From contig NZ_LZGM01000087.1 in the NCBI RefSeq assembly GCF_001690195.1, positions 1-39,390 of the forward strand: a stretch of DNA of 39,390 nt. Reading direction: 5' to 3'. Made by a program: the position numbers and the translations under genes. This document shows positions 10,581 through 19,753 of the stretch, in pieces. Source of the DNA: Gilliamella sp. wkB108 (lineage in GTDB: Bacteria; Pseudomonadota; Gammaproteobacteria; Enterobacterales; Orbaceae). Under the pieces are notes generated by a model. That model was not told where the DNA came from, did not search any database, and saw only the letters and a program-made list of their open reading frames with translations. Within the stretch, counting starts at the first letter, position 1, and every line of letters begins with the position of its first letter.

Positions 10581-12668
10581 ATGACAAACCGTTTTTTTAA
10601 TTATATCCCGTTAATACAGATAACCGGTATCGGTACTACATTAGAAAAAAAATTTCATTCCTTGGAGATTTATACGGTTCAAGATCTCCTTCTTCACTTC
10701 CCATTACGTTATGAAGATCGTAATACATCTTGTGCAATCGGCGATGTTTCAATAGGTGAATATACCACCATAGAAGGCAATATTATTAAAAGTGAGGTTG
10801 TGTTTAGACGTCGGCAAATGTTGATTTGTCATATTCAAGATGATACAGGAATCGCCATATTAAGATTTATGCATTTTAATGCTGGAATGAAAGCAACATT
10901 AGTTCCTGGTAAATGGATCAGTGCTTATGGTGAGGTAAAAGCAGGTAAAACGTACCCTGAAATTATTCATCCTCAGTTTAAAATTAATCGCGAGGATAAA
11001 TCCAATACTATTGATGACAAACAGGAAAGGTATACTCCAATCTATCCAACTACCCATGGGTTAACTCAAAATGTCATTCGTAAATTGATTCAATCAGCTT
11101 TATTATTGCTTAAGCGTAATCCTCCTGTTGAAATTCTTCCTGAACAGTTAGCCTGTCACTATTTAGGTGTATTAGAGTCTTTAAATATTATTCATAATCC
11201 ACCTATTGATACTGACATTTCTCAATTAACAATGGGAGAACATCCGGCAATTAAACGATTTATTTTTGAAGAATTACTTGCTTATCATTTAAGTATGCTC
11301 ATGTTAAAGACGCATAATCAAGAGCAACAAGCTTATTCAATTATTCCAAATCAACATTGCATATCTCGATTTTTATCTGCTTTACCCTACACGCCAACTA
11401 ATGCTCAGCAACGTGTTGTTCACGATATTTATCAAGATATGGCCAAATCAATACCTATGATGCGTTTAATTCAAGGGGATGTTGGGTCGGGAAAGACTTT
11501 GGTTGCGGCATTAGCGGCATTAAATGCTATTGAAAATGGTTATCAAGTTGTATTAATGGCACCAACTGAAATTTTAGCCGAGCAACATTTCAATAATTTT
11601 AAACAATGGTTTGAGCCACTTGTAATCAACGTCGATTGGTTATCAGGGCGTTTAACGCCTAAAAATAAACAACAACGTTATGAAAGTATTAAAAATGGCG
11701 AGATAGCCATGTTAATAGGAACTCACGCGGTATTTGTTGATAAAGTTGAATTTGCAAAACTTGGTTTAGTTATTATTGATGAACAACATCGTTTTGGCGT
11801 AAACCAACGGTTAAGTTTATGGGAAAAAGGCATCAAAAATCAGCTTCACCCACATCAATTGATAATGACAGCAACACCTATTCCCAGAACGCTTGCTATG
11901 ACAATATATGCTGATTTAGATGTTTCTATTATTGATGAATTGCCTCCCGGTAGAACGCCGATTACCACAGTGGTTATTCCCAATTCACGTCGTGATGAAA
12001 TCATTGAACGAGTCAATCAAGCCTGTCTGGAAAATCGTCAAGTTTATTGGGTTTGTACGTTAGTGGAAGAGTCAGAAACACTTGATGCACAAGCCGCTGA
12101 AATGCTGGTTGTTGAGTTACAACAGAAGCTTCCTCATTTATCGATCTCACTTGTTCATGGGAAAATGAAGTCTGAGCAAAAGCAATCGGTGATGCAAGGA
12201 TTTAAACAAGGCGATATACAACTTTTGGTTGCAACTACCGTTATTGAAGTCGGTGTTGATGTACCTAATGCAAGTTTAATGATCATCGAAAATGCTGAAC
12301 GTTTGGGGCTTGCTCAATTACATCAACTGCGTGGGCGAGTAGGGCGAGGTACCGCCGTTTCTCACTGTGTATTGATGTATCAACCGCCATTAAGCAAAGT
12401 CGCACAAGCGCGCATGAAAGTAATGCGTGATAGCAATGACGGATTTGTTATAGCACAAAGAGATCTAGAAATTCGCGGCAGTGGTGAGATTTTGGGAACC
12501 CGGCAAATGGGTATAGCCAATTTTAAAATAGTTGATCTCATTCGTGATCAACATTTAATTAGTGATGTTCAAAAGGTTTCATATTATCTCCAACAAAACT
12601 ATCCTAAAACGGCTCATCAATTAGTGGAGTGTTGGCTTCCAGATCGTCAAAAATACATTAATGCCTAG
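10581..12668 (+). CDS. recG: ATP-dependent DNA helicase RecG
   Basis: Superfamily 2 helicase that regresses stalled replication forks and processes D-loops, R-loops and Holliday junctions. It has 695 residues (E. coli 693). An N-terminal wedge/OB domain (about 60-130) recognises branched DNA. Walker A GDVGSGKT is at 299-306, Walker B DEQH at 400-403, the TATPIPRT motif follows, and motif VI is QLRGRVGRG. The start is five bases past spoT, indicating one transcript with rpoZ and spoT. A hairpin follows the stop about 110 bases downstream. Confidence 0.97.
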   Translation: MTNRFFNYIPLIQITGIGTTLEKKFHSLEIYTVQDLLLHFPLRYEDRNTSCAIGDVSIGEYTTIEGNIIKSEVVFRRRQMLICHIQDDTGIAILRFMHFNAGMKATLVPGKWISAYGEVKAGKTYPEIIHPQFKINREDKSNTIDDKQERYTPIYPTTHGLTQNVIRKLIQSALLLLKRNPPVEILPEQLACHYLGVLESLNIIHNPPIDTDISQLTMGEHPAIKRFIFEELLAYHLSMLMLKTHNQEQQAYSIIPNQHCISRFLSALPYTPTNAQQRVVHDIYQDMAKSIPMMRLIQGDVGSGKTLVAALAALNAIENGYQVVLMAPTEILAEQHFNNFKQWFEPLVINVDWLSGRLTPKNKQQRYESIKNGEIAMLIGTHAVFVDKVEFAKLGLVIIDEQHRFGVNQRLSLWEKGIKNQLHPHQLIMTATPIPRTLAMTIYADLDVSIIDELPPGRTPITTVVIPNSRRDEIIERVNQACLENRQVYWVCTLVEESETLDAQAAEMLVVELQQKLPHLSISLVHGKMKSEQKQSVMQGFKQGDIQLLVATTVIEVGVDVPNASLMIIENAERLGLAQLHQLRGRVGRGTAVSHCVLMYQPPLSKVAQARMKVMRDSNDGFVIAQRDLEIRGSGEILGTRQMGIANFKIVDLIRDQHLISDVQKVSYYLQQNYPKTAHQLVECWLPDRQKYINA

Positions 12669-12777
12669 CGATCTGTTTTTAAATTGTTAAAGGTAAATCG
12701 GTCAAAGTATTACTCGATAAATGATTGATATTTCTTTTAACTATTGGATAACGGTGGTTAAAAAGGTAAAGATAATT

Positions 12778-12806
12778 GTGGACTTTGGTATAGTTACAAA
12801 GCCCAC
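12778..12806. terminator. Stem-loop between convergent recG and ulaG
   Basis: GTGG-A-CTTTG pairs with CAAAG-C-CCAC (one mismatch) around a nine-base loop, between two convergent genes. Neither flank has a strong T run, so intrinsic termination would be weak; it may instead protect mRNA 3' ends. Confidence 0.5.
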
Positions 12807-12821
12807 AAATTTGTTCAGTAT

Positions 12822-13889
12822 TTACAGGAAAGAACGATAAGGTAGTTCTGGCTCATCAGTGAAAATATCCCTAAAGCCACGATAATGTTGATAATGCATT
12901 TTGTTTTTATCGGTTGGATAAGTATATCTACCGCCTACTTGCCAGAAGAATGGTGTAAATTGATACTCAAGTCGATCTTTTTTCATTTCCCAAAGTACTT
13001 CAATCTCACGAGGATCACTTTGGAAGTTAGACCAGATATCATGATGAAATGGAATAACCACTTTTGTATTGAGTGACTCAGCTGCGCGTAAGATATCCGA
13101 AGAGGTCATTTTATCGGTTACACCACGAGGGTTTTCACCGTAAGAAAGTAACGCAACATCAATTTTATAATCATTACCATGTTTCGCATAATAGTTAGAA
13201 TAGTGTGAATCACCTGAATGATAAATTGAACCACCTGAAGTTTGAAATAAATAGTTAACCGCTCTATCATTCATGCCATCTAAAATCGCTTTATCTGTTG
13301 ATGAGACACCTTGTGGTAAGGTTACCAGAGAGGTTCTGTCAAATGAGTCTAATACTTGAATAGTGATATCACCAACTTTAATTGTTTCTCCCACTTTGGC
13401 GACAATACAACGTTCAGCCGGAACACCCCAACTTTTCCATAACTCTACACAAGCCTTAGGTCCGATGAATTTGACGCTCGGTGAGCAGTTTTGTATTACC
13501 GCAGCCGCAACATTAGCATCAATATGATCGGCATGATCATGGGTTGCCATTACTGCATCAATCTCTTTAATGGCAAAAGGGTCAAGTACAAATGGACTGG
13601 TTCTCAAGTTTGGTTGTAATTCACGGACGCCCCCCATTCGCATCATTTGATGTTGCTTTTTCATCAATGGATTAGCATGTGTTTTTTTACCGGTTCCGCA
13701 CCAAAAGTCGACACAAATGTTGGTGTTACCAGCTGATTTTAACCAGATGCCTGTGCAAGCAAGCCACCACATGGTAAATGTATTGGGCTTAACCACTGTA
13801 TTTTCTATCTCTTCATTAAGCCAGGTTCCCCATTCTGGAAATGTGTCTAATATCCACGATTCACGCGTTATTTGGTCTACTTTACTCAT
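12822..13889 (-). CDS. ulaG: L-ascorbate-6-phosphate lactonase
   Basis: Opens the lactone of L-ascorbate 6-phosphate to 3-keto-L-gulonate 6-phosphate, the first cytosolic step after PTS uptake. It has 355 residues (E. coli 354). The metallo-beta-lactamase-fold metal motif THDHADH gives His117, Asp118, His119, Asp121 and His122, and further conserved pieces are [12 protein letters not shown] and [12 protein letters not shown]. It is the second gene of a ulaR-ulaG transcript, 26 bases after ulaR, divergent from the transport and catabolic genes. Confidence 0.96.
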   Translation of the reverse strand: MSKVDQITRESWILDTFPEWGTWLNEEIENTVVKPNTFTMWWLACTGIWLKSAGNTNICVDFWCGTGKKTHANPLMKKQHQMMRMGGVRELQPNLRTSPFVLDPFAIKEIDAVMATHDHADHIDANVAAAVIQNCSPSVKFIGPKACVELWKSWGVPAERCIVAKVGETIKVGDITIQVLDSFDRTSLVTLPQGVSSTDKAILDGMNDRAVNYLFQTSGGSIYHSGDSHYSNYYAKHGNDYKIDVALLSYGENPRGVTDKMTSSDILRAAESLNTKVVIPFHHDIWSNFQSDPREIEVLWEMKKDRLEYQFTPFFWQVGGRYTYPTDKNKMHYQHYRGFRDIFTDEPELPYRSFL

Positions 13890-13915
13890 ACTTTGTTCCT
13901 TTTTAAATTAAATAG

Positions 13916-14677
13916 TTAGACTAAAATCACTTCAACACCTTGTTCCTTAATACTCTCGATTACATCTTTATTGGCTTGCTTACCGGTAATTAAGATATCA
14001 ATTTTACTTACTGGGCAAAAAAGCATGCCTGAATTTGCTTTGGTATCAATTTTTGAGCTATCAACTACGACGACAAGTTTTTCAGCTTTTTCCAATATTT
14101 GTTGTTCAGCAACTGCACTTAATATCTCATTTTTATAAAGGCCAGTTGGTGTTAATGTTTTTCCACTGGTAAACATCCATTTACCTGCATAAGAATCAGT
14201 AATGCTAGCAATAGGGTTAAGAATAATATTTTGTGTTTTGTTATATAAACCACCCATAATGATGACATTTTCATGATCATGCTCAATCAGATAACAAGCC
14301 AAAGGAAAATAATTAGTGATAATTGAGACATTTTTACCACACAATTCTCGCCCTAATAAAAAGGCGGTTGATCCACAATTAATCACAATATTTTCATCAC
14401 TTGCGCACAATTTAGCAGCTCGAATAGCGATACGGGCTTTCTCATGATAATGATCAGTATTATTTATACCAATTGGCGCCCAAATCGGTTTTTGTTCCTC
14501 TAAACGCATAATACCGTTACGAACTTTTTTGACCCGACCATCTTGTGCTAACTTAGTAATATCTCGCCGAGCTGTTGCAGGCGAGATAGCAAAATCCGAC
14601 ACAATTTCTGTTACTTTGAGAAAACCTCTTTCGTTAACTAATGCGACAATTTCATTGTGTCGCGTTAATTCATTCAT
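13916..14677 (-). CDS. ulaR: Ascorbate utilisation repressor, DeoR family
   Basis: DeoR-family repressor of the ula genes; in E. coli L-ascorbate 6-phosphate releases it from DNA. It has 253 residues (E. coli 251). The N-terminal winged helix-turn-helix includes ISPATARRDITKL (about 32-44), and the C-terminal sugar-phosphate sensor domain has INCGSTAFLLGREL and FTSGKTLTPTGLYK. AGAGG precedes the ATG. A 10-bp-phased array of TGATT-like sites lies 28-53 bases upstream of its start, suggesting autorepression. In E. coli ulaR is likewise next to ulaG. Confidence 0.94.
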   Translation of the reverse strand: MNELTRHNEIVALVNERGFLKVTEIVSDFAISPATARRDITKLAQDGRVKKVRNGIMRLEEQKPIWAPIGINNTDHYHEKARIAIRAAKLCASDENIVINCGSTAFLLGRELCGKNVSIITNYFPLACYLIEHDHENVIIMGGLYNKTQNIILNPIASITDSYAGKWMFTSGKTLTPTGLYKNEILSAVAEQQILEKAEKLVVVVDSSKIDTKANSGMLFCPVSKIDILITGKQANKDVIESIKEQGVEVILV

Positions 14678-14704
14678 CTATTACCTCTTTTCTTATATCA
14701 TTTT

Positions 14705-14730
14705 ATGATTTTATTTGATTATTTGTGATA
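14705..14730. promoter_or_regulatory. Candidate UlaR operator near ulaR (three phased half-sites)
   Basis: ATGATT (14705-14710), TTGATT (14715-14720) and GTGATA (14725-14730) are direct repeats with starts exactly 10 bases apart, one helical turn. The same half-site recurs in the ulaA-proximal dyad. Assignment to UlaR is inference from position and recurrence. Confidence 0.55.
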
Positions 14731-14846
14731 ATAATTTTCATTTTTTATATTGTCAATTGCTTTTAATCGTATTTTAAAGGGTATTTATATATCTATTTAA
14801 TAATTATGAATTTATTTTTAAAAACAGGCTTGTTTTTTAACAATAA

Positions 14847-14862
14847 TGTGATGTTTGTCACA
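14847..14862. promoter_or_regulatory. CRP-cAMP binding site
   Basis: TGTGATGTTTGTCACA matches the TGTGA-N6-TCACA consensus in all ten core bases. It lies between the divergent ulaR and ulaA genes, consistent with catabolite control of ascorbate use. Confidence 0.8.
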
Positions 14863-14887
14863 GATATTAAGTGTATTGAAATAGAAA

Positions 14888-14903
14888 AGTGATCTACATC
14901 AAA
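14888..14903. promoter_or_regulatory. Second CRP-like site, ulaA-proximal
   Basis: AGTGATCTACATCAAA has eight of ten core CRP bases, and its centre TCTACA resembles the high-affinity TCTAGA core. Its centre at about 14895.5 lies roughly 60 bases upstream of a plausible ulaA start point (-10-like TATAGAATAT, 14940-14949), a class I spacing. Confidence 0.6.
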
Positions 14904-14904
14904 T

Positions 14905-14941
14905 TAATCATAAATAATCATTGAATGATTGTTTGTGATTA
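14905..14941. promoter_or_regulatory. Candidate UlaR operator near ulaA (nested dyad)
   Basis: The order is TAATCA-5-AATCAT-3-ATGATT-5-TGATTA: inner perfect arms at 14916-14921 and 14925-14930, outer perfect arms at 14905-14910 and 14936-14941. Each side is also a pair of direct repeats 10 bases apart. It overlaps the likely ulaA promoter, as a repressor site should. Confidence 0.6.
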
Positions 14942-14991
14942 TAGAATATGGTTAGCGTTAATCAATCAATTTAATTAACCGACTAAAGTGA

Positions 14992-15063
14992 CCTGTCATC
15001 TCCTTAACTCACTTTACCGTAAACAACCATATAACAGGCATTGAGATGAAGTTAGCTAACAGG
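14992..15063 (+). promoter_or_regulatory. Structured ulaA leader (possible long-range stem)
   Basis: CCTGT (14992-14996) can pair with ACAGG (15059-15063), and inside it CATCTC (14997-15002) with GAGATG (15043-15048), a nested arrangement with an unpaired bulge on the 3' side. A competing AAAGTGA/TCACTTT pair is also present. Function is unknown; it could be chance in AT-rich sequence. Confidence 0.3.
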
Positions 15064-15104
15064 CTATTAGGTTAAATAATGTCGATAACTAATGAGAGGG
15101 GCAT

Positions 15105-16871
15105 ATGGAAGTAATCTATAACATATTTTATATTTTTTATAGTCAGGTCATGACAAAGGCACCTTTGTTACTCGGCTTAGTAACATTGTTAGGTTATTGT
15201 CTTTTACGAAAAGATATAACAACTGTACTCAAAGGAACGATTAAAACTATCGTTGGTTTTATGTTACTACAAGTTGGATCTGGCGTATTGGTTTCAACGT
15301 TCAAGCCAGTCATATCAAAACTATCTGAATATCATGGTATTAAAGGTTCGATCATAGATACTTATGCATCAATGGTAGCGGTCGAAAATAATATGGGTGA
15401 ATACTACTCATGGGTAGGGTATGCGGTTTTATTAGCGCTATCAATCAATATTCTGTTAGTTATTTTCCGTCGTTTAACGGGTATTCGCACTATTATGTTA
15501 ACCGGTCATATTATGTTTCAACAGGTGGGTTTAATCGCTCTATTTTATTTCCTGTTTGGTTATAGTATGTGGGAAACAATCATCTATTCCGCCATTATTA
15601 CTGCATTATATTGGGGGATCTTCTCTAATATGATGTTTAAACCAACAGAAGAAGTAACCGGAGGCGCAGGTTTTTCAATTGGTCACCAACAACAACTAGG
15701 CTCATGGATTGCGGTGAAATTAGCTCCTAAACTAGGCAATAAAGCTGATTCTGTTGATAATCTAAAACTGCCAAAGTGGTTACATATTTTTCACGATAGT
15801 ATTGCTGCCACCACTATTGTTATGACCTTCTTTTTTGGCATTATTTTACTGTCATTTGGGTTAGATAACTTACAGACTATGGCAGGTAAAACTCATTGGA
15901 CTATCTATATCTTTGAAACTGGTCTTAAATTTGCCGTTGCCATACAAATAATTGTTGGTGGTGTAAGAATGTTCGTTGCTGAACTATCAGAAGCCTTCAA
16001 AGGGATCTCAGAAAAACTGATACCTAATGCCGTACTTGCTATCGACTGTGCTGCAATTTATGCGTTTTCACCTAATGCCATGGTATTTGGCTTTATTTGG
16101 GGTGCATTAGGTCAGTTTTTAGCGATTGCGCTGCTACTCATCTTTAAATCCCCAATTATGATTATTCCAGGTTTTATTCCTATGTTCTTCTCGAATGCAA
16201 CCATTGGTGTTTTTGCTAATCAATTCGGTGGTTGGAAAGCAGTAATGAAAATCTGTTTTGTGATGGGCATGATAGAAGTACTTGGCTCGGCTTGGGTTAT
16301 TAATATTTTTGCTCAAAACGGCACACCAATCGATGCTTGGATGGGAATGGCCGATTGGGCGATTTTATTTCCACCAATTTTACAAGGTTTGTCATTCTCA
16401 CATCTATTTATCTATCTAATCATCGCGTTAGCACTGGTTTATATGTTCTTTGCAGCTAAACAGTTACGGATAGATGAAGCATTACAAAAAAATCAACCAG
16501 AAGATAATAACGTTCATCAAGATGTCAATGAGGCAGTAGTTGAAAAAATGGACGAAGTAGCCATTAGTGAAGGGCGACCAATTCGTATCCTTGCGGTATG
16601 TGGTAGTGGTCAAGGTTCATCAATGATGATGAAAATGAAAATTGCCAATTATTTAGATAAAAAAGGTATCCCAAATGTAATGGATTCTTGTGCTGTCACT
16701 GATTATAAATCTCGATTACCTAATGTTGACATTATTGTTGCATCTAAACATCTCATTCATGAAATTGAAGTAAATGAAGGACAACATGCGTTAGGTGTAC
16801 AAAATATGTTAAACCCGCAAACGTTTGGGGATGAATTAATCGATCTTATTAATAAAGTTAATGGTAAATAG
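15105..16871 (+). CDS. ulaA: Ascorbate PTS permease, fused IIC-IIB (UlaA-UlaB)
   Basis: Membrane permease and phosphotransfer subunit that brings in L-ascorbate as the 6-phosphate. Residues 1 to about 465 are the polytopic UlaA IIC domain (E. coli UlaA is 465 residues). A hydrophilic linker rich in Asn, Gln and Glu follows (about 465-490). Residues 491-588 are a full UlaB domain starting [16 protein letters not shown], with the phosphorylated cysteine at 499 and NMLNPQTFG near its end. In E. coli these are two proteins. GAGAGGGG lies just before the ATG. It heads the catabolic operon and ulaC follows closely. Confidence 0.95.
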   Translation: MEVIYNIFYIFYSQVMTKAPLLLGLVTLLGYCLLRKDITTVLKGTIKTIVGFMLLQVGSGVLVSTFKPVISKLSEYHGIKGSIIDTYASMVAVENNMGEYYSWVGYAVLLALSINILLVIFRRLTGIRTIMLTGHIMFQQVGLIALFYFLFGYSMWETIIYSAIITALYWGIFSNMMFKPTEEVTGGAGFSIGHQQQLGSWIAVKLAPKLGNKADSVDNLKLPKWLHIFHDSIAATTIVMTFFFGIILLSFGLDNLQTMAGKTHWTIYIFETGLKFAVAIQIIVGGVRMFVAELSEAFKGISEKLIPNAVLAIDCAAIYAFSPNAMVFGFIWGALGQFLAIALLLIFKSPIMIIPGFIPMFFSNATIGVFANQFGGWKAVMKICFVMGMIEVLGSAWVINIFAQNGTPIDAWMGMADWAILFPPILQGLSFSHLFIYLIIALALVYMFFAAKQLRIDEALQKNQPEDNNVHQDVNEAVVEKMDEVAISEGRPIRILAVCGSGQGSSMMMKMKIANYLDKKGIPNVMDSCAVTDYKSRLPNVDIIVASKHLIHEIEVNEGQHALGVQNMLNPQTFGDELIDLINKVNGK

Positions 16872-16896
16872 ACTAGTTAATTATAAGGAGTCCAAC

Positions 16897-17370
16897 ATGG
16901 CTTTAAAAGAATCATTGATTGAAAATAACTCTATTTTACTTAAAGCAGATGCTGCAAATTGGCAAGAAGCGGTCAAATTAGGAACCGATATGTTAGTTGC
17001 TTCAAAAGCGATTGAGCCTAGATATTATGATGCAATTATCCATTGTGTCAAAACAATGGGACCTTACATCATTATTGCACCCAATTTGGCCATGCCTCAC
17101 GCCAGACCAGAAGATGGCGTTAATCATACCGCATTTGCTTTAGTCACTTTAAATAAACCAGTCTATTTTGATGGTGAAGAAGAGCCAGTTGATGTGTTAG
17201 TCACTTTAGCCGGTAGTACTTCAGATGAACATATGCAGGGTTTAATGGAAGTAACCCAAATTTTGGATGACGAAAATAGTGAAACCGGCGTTGATCTGGA
17301 TAAATTTAGACGGTGCAAAACCAAAGAAGATGTTTATCTCGTTATCGATCAAGCGTTAATTGGAGGCTAA
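16897..17370 (+). CDS. ulaC: Ascorbate PTS IIA component
   Basis: Cytosolic IIA domain that passes phosphate from HPr to the UlaB cysteine. The frame can be read back to an ATG at 16861 inside the end of ulaAB, but the ATG at 16897 has AAGGAG seven bases upstream and starts MALKESLIEN, matching the start of UlaC, so I choose it. That gives 157 residues (E. coli 154). The phosphorylated histidine is His68 in LAMPHARPEDGV. It is 25 bases after ulaAB and three bases before ulaF. Confidence 0.95.
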   Translation: MALKESLIENNSILLKADAANWQEAVKLGTDMLVASKAIEPRYYDAIIHCVKTMGPYIIIAPNLAMPHARPEDGVNHTAFALVTLNKPVYFDGEEEPVDVLVTLAGSTSDEHMQGLMEVTQILDDENSETGVDLDKFRRCKTKEDVYLVIDQALIGG

Positions 17371-17373
17371 TTT

Positions 17374-18066
17374 ATGTATCAGTCTTTAAAAGAGAGGGTT
17401 CTACAAGCAAATTTGCTATTACCTCATTACAATTTAGTGACTTTCACCTGGGGCAATGTTTCAGAAGTTGATCGTGAAAAAGGTGTGATGGCAATTAAAC
17501 CCTCTGGTGTTGAGTATGACCATATGAAAGTCGATGATATTGTGGTGGTATCGTTAACTGGTGAAATAGTGGAAGGAAAATTAAATCCGTCCAGTGATAC
17601 CGCAACTCATCTTGAACTTTATAAAGCATTTCAAAATATAGGCGGTATCGTACATACCCATTCACGTTATGCCACTATTTGGGCGCAAGCAGAGTTAGAT
17701 ATTCCAGCATTAGGAACTACCCATGCAGATTATTTTTATGGTGATGTCCCTTGTACGCGTCGATTAACTGATAGAGAAATTGCCTCTGAATACGAAAAAA
17801 ATACTGGGCTGGTGATCATTGAAGAGTTTACTCGTCGTGGTCTTGATCCCATTGCTATGCCCGGTGTAATTGTTTCTGGTCATGCTCCATTTTGTTGGGG
17901 TAAAAATGCCCTTGATGCTGTGCATAATGCAGTAGTACTTGAAGAAGTGGCAATGATGGCCGTTTCAACCCGTCAACTCAATCAAACCATAAAAATTCAA
18001 CAAACTTTATCCGATAAGCATTACTTCCGTAAACATGGAGCAAATGCTTATTACGGTCAAAAATAG
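17374..18066 (+). CDS. ulaF: L-ribulose-5-phosphate 4-epimerase
   Basis: Zinc-dependent class II aldolase-fold enzyme converting L-ribulose 5-phosphate to D-xylulose 5-phosphate, the last step from ascorbate to the pentose phosphate pathway. It has 230 residues (E. coli UlaF 228). Metal ligands are visible as HTHS (His94, His96) and VSGHAPF (His170), with Asp75 in NPSSDT. It cannot be told from AraD or SgbE by sequence alone; the location in the ula operon decides. The gene order here is AB-C-F-D-E rather than the E. coli A-B-C-D-E-F. The Shine-Dalgarno TTGGAGG overlaps the end of ulaC. Confidence 0.93.
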   Translation: MYQSLKERVLQANLLLPHYNLVTFTWGNVSEVDREKGVMAIKPSGVEYDHMKVDDIVVVSLTGEIVEGKLNPSSDTATHLELYKAFQNIGGIVHTHSRYATIWAQAELDIPALGTTHADYFYGDVPCTRRLTDREIASEYEKNTGLVIIEEFTRRGLDPIAMPGVIVSGHAPFCWGKNALDAVHNAVVLEEVAMMAVSTRQLNQTIKIQQTLSDKHYFRKHGANAYYGQK

Positions 18067-18088
18067 GATTTAATAGGAGAATAACAAA

Positions 18089-18733
18089 ATGTCAAAACCT
18101 AAATTACAAATTGCTTTAGATCAAACAGAATTACAACCGGCAATAGAGGTTGCTAATAATGTCGCCGGATTTGTCGATATTATTGAAGTTGGAACAATTC
18201 TTGCCTTCGGGGCAGGTATAGAAGGCGTGAAGAAGATAAGAGCGCTTCATCCTAACCATATTTTAGTTTGTGATTTAAAAACCACAGACGGTGGCGCAAT
18301 TCTAGCTAAAATGGTTTTTTCTGCTGGAGCGAATTGGTTGACAGTATCAGCTGCAGCACATATTGCAACAGTTGAAGCATGTAAAAAAGTAGCTGATGAG
18401 TTTAATGGAGAGATCCAAATCGAATTATATGGTCATTGGACATTAGAAGATGCTAAAGCTTGGCGAAAATTGGGTATCAAACAAGCGATCTATCACCGTT
18501 CAAGAGATGCCGAATTAGCTGGAGTAGGTTGGAGTGAAGAGGATTTAGTTAAAATGCGTCAGCTTTCAGATCTAGGTCTTGAATTATCCATTACCGGAGG
18601 GATTGTCCCAGAAGATATACATCTGTTTGCTGGCATTAAAACTAAAGCATTTATAGCAGGTCGTGCGCTAGCCAATGAAAATGGCAAAAAGACAGCACAA
18701 GCATTAAGAGAGCAAATTGCTAAATATTGGTAA
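18089..18733 (+). CDS. ulaD: 3-keto-L-gulonate-6-phosphate decarboxylase
   Basis: Orotidine-monophosphate-decarboxylase-superfamily barrel that converts 3-keto-L-gulonate 6-phosphate to L-xylulose 5-phosphate and CO2. It has 214 residues (E. coli 216). The active-site signature CDLKTTDGG supplies Asp62, Lys64 and Asp67, with Asp11 in ALDQTE and Glu33 in IIEVGT. It follows ulaF by 22 bases, with AGGAG before the ATG. A strong hairpin separates it from ulaE. Confidence 0.96.
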   Translation: MSKPKLQIALDQTELQPAIEVANNVAGFVDIIEVGTILAFGAGIEGVKKIRALHPNHILVCDLKTTDGGAILAKMVFSAGANWLTVSAAAHIATVEACKKVADEFNGEIQIELYGHWTLEDAKAWRKLGIKQAIYHRSRDAELAGVGWSEEDLVKMRQLSDLGLELSITGGIVPEDIHLFAGIKTKAFIAGRALANENGKKTAQALREQIAKYW

Positions 18734-18741
18734 TTTTTGTT

Positions 18742-18776
18742 GTGCAGTCATTGCATCGACTGCACTTTATCTTTTT
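18742..18776 (+). terminator. Hairpin with T-rich tail between ulaD and ulaE
   Basis: GTGCAGTC (18742-18749) and GACTGCAC (18758-18765) pair perfectly around an eight-base loop and are followed by TTTATCTTTTT. This looks like a rho-independent terminator inside the operon, so ulaE would be expressed by read-through or from its own start; alternatively it stabilises the upstream mRNA. Confidence 0.65.
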
Positions 18777-18801
18777 ATGTCATCATTATTAGGTTGTTAT
18801 T

Positions 18802-19704
18802 ATGTCAAAAAGTACGTTGTACCAAACAAAATCAACGCCTCGCGTTGGTATTTATGAAAAAGCATTACCTAATGAACTTTCATGGCAAGATAAATTACTT
18901 GAAGCTAAATTATTAGGATTTGATTTTGTTGAGATCTCTATTGATGAATCGGATGAACGTCGAGCAAGGCTTAATTGGTCAGATGATGAGATTTATTCGC
19001 TTAGGCATTTATGCGAACAAAATGCAATTCCTCTACACTCAATGTGTTTAAGTGCGCATCGAAAATTTCCATTTGGTTCAGCTGATAAAAACATAAGGAA
19101 ACAAGCAAGAGTGATCATGGATAAAGCTATCGCTTTTGCCTATAAACTTGGAATAAGAGTCATTCAGCTGGCGGGTTATGATGTCTATTATGAACCCGCT
19201 AATTTAGATACGCATTTACGTTTTATTGAAGGGATGCAATGGTCTGCTAAACAGGCAGAAAAAGCAGGTGTGATGTTAGCTGTTGAGATTATGGATACCG
19301 ATTATCTCAATTCATTAAGTAAATTTGAAATTCTAAAGAAAGAGGTAAATTCTCCTTATTTTATGGCTTATCCTGATGTAGGTAATATTAGCGGTTGGAA
19401 TTACGATGTTTGTACCGAATTAATGTTAAGTCGTGAACATATAGTACAAATTCATTTAAAAGATACCCATAAAGTTAAGGATAATTACCCCGGACAGTTT
19501 AGGGATCTTGTGATTGGTGAAGGTGAAGTTGATTTTGCTAAGATATTTAAAACGTTACACAATATGAATTATACTGCTCCGTTAGTTATTGAAATGTGGG
19601 CAAAAGATAATAAATGGAAGGAGAATATTATTACTGCACAAAAAAGATCATATAAAATTGGCAATGAAACCAATTTTCCACTCTTTACATCAATATTTGA
19701 ATAA
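18802..19704 (+). CDS. ulaE: L-xylulose-5-phosphate 3-epimerase
   Basis: TIM-barrel epimerase that turns L-xylulose 5-phosphate into L-ribulose 5-phosphate, the substrate of UlaF. It has 300 residues, longer than E. coli UlaE (284); the excess is about seven residues at the N-terminus and several at the C-terminus. Conserved blocks are GIYEKALP, LGFDFVEISIDE, MCLSAHRKFPFGS, IRVIQLAGYDVYYEPAN and AVEIMDTDYLNS (metal-binding Glu162). It is separated from ulaD by 68 bases containing a terminator-like hairpin. Confidence 0.94.
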   Translation: MSKSTLYQTKSTPRVGIYEKALPNELSWQDKLLEAKLLGFDFVEISIDESDERRARLNWSDDEIYSLRHLCEQNAIPLHSMCLSAHRKFPFGSADKNIRKQARVIMDKAIAFAYKLGIRVIQLAGYDVYYEPANLDTHLRFIEGMQWSAKQAEKAGVMLAVEIMDTDYLNSLSKFEILKKEVNSPYFMAYPDVGNISGWNYDVCTELMLSREHIVQIHLKDTHKVKDNYPGQFRDLVIGEGEVDFAKIFKTLHNMNYTAPLVIEMWAKDNKWKENIITAQKRSYKIGNETNFPLFTSIFE

Positions 19705-19723
19705 ATAATAGATTACTTTGCTT

Positions 19724-19753
19724 GCTCCATCGATTATTACCTTAAGGTGGAGC
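19724..19753 (+). terminator. Possible stem-loop at the end of the ula operon
   Basis: GCTCCA (19724-19729) and TGGAGC (19748-19753) pair, with a CCTTAAGG palindrome inside. The tail is only weakly T-rich, so intrinsic termination is uncertain. Confidence 0.35.

Larger units (their letters stand above)
14678..15104. other. Divergent ulaR / ulaA control region (427 bp)
   Basis: There is no gene here. Reading from ulaR to ulaA it contains a phased TGATT array (14705-14730), a consensus CRP site (14847-14862), a second near-consensus CRP site (14888-14903), a nested dyad of AATCAT/ATGATT sites (14905-14941) and a leader with nested complementary segments (14992-15063). Separate entries give details. 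Confidence 0.85.
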
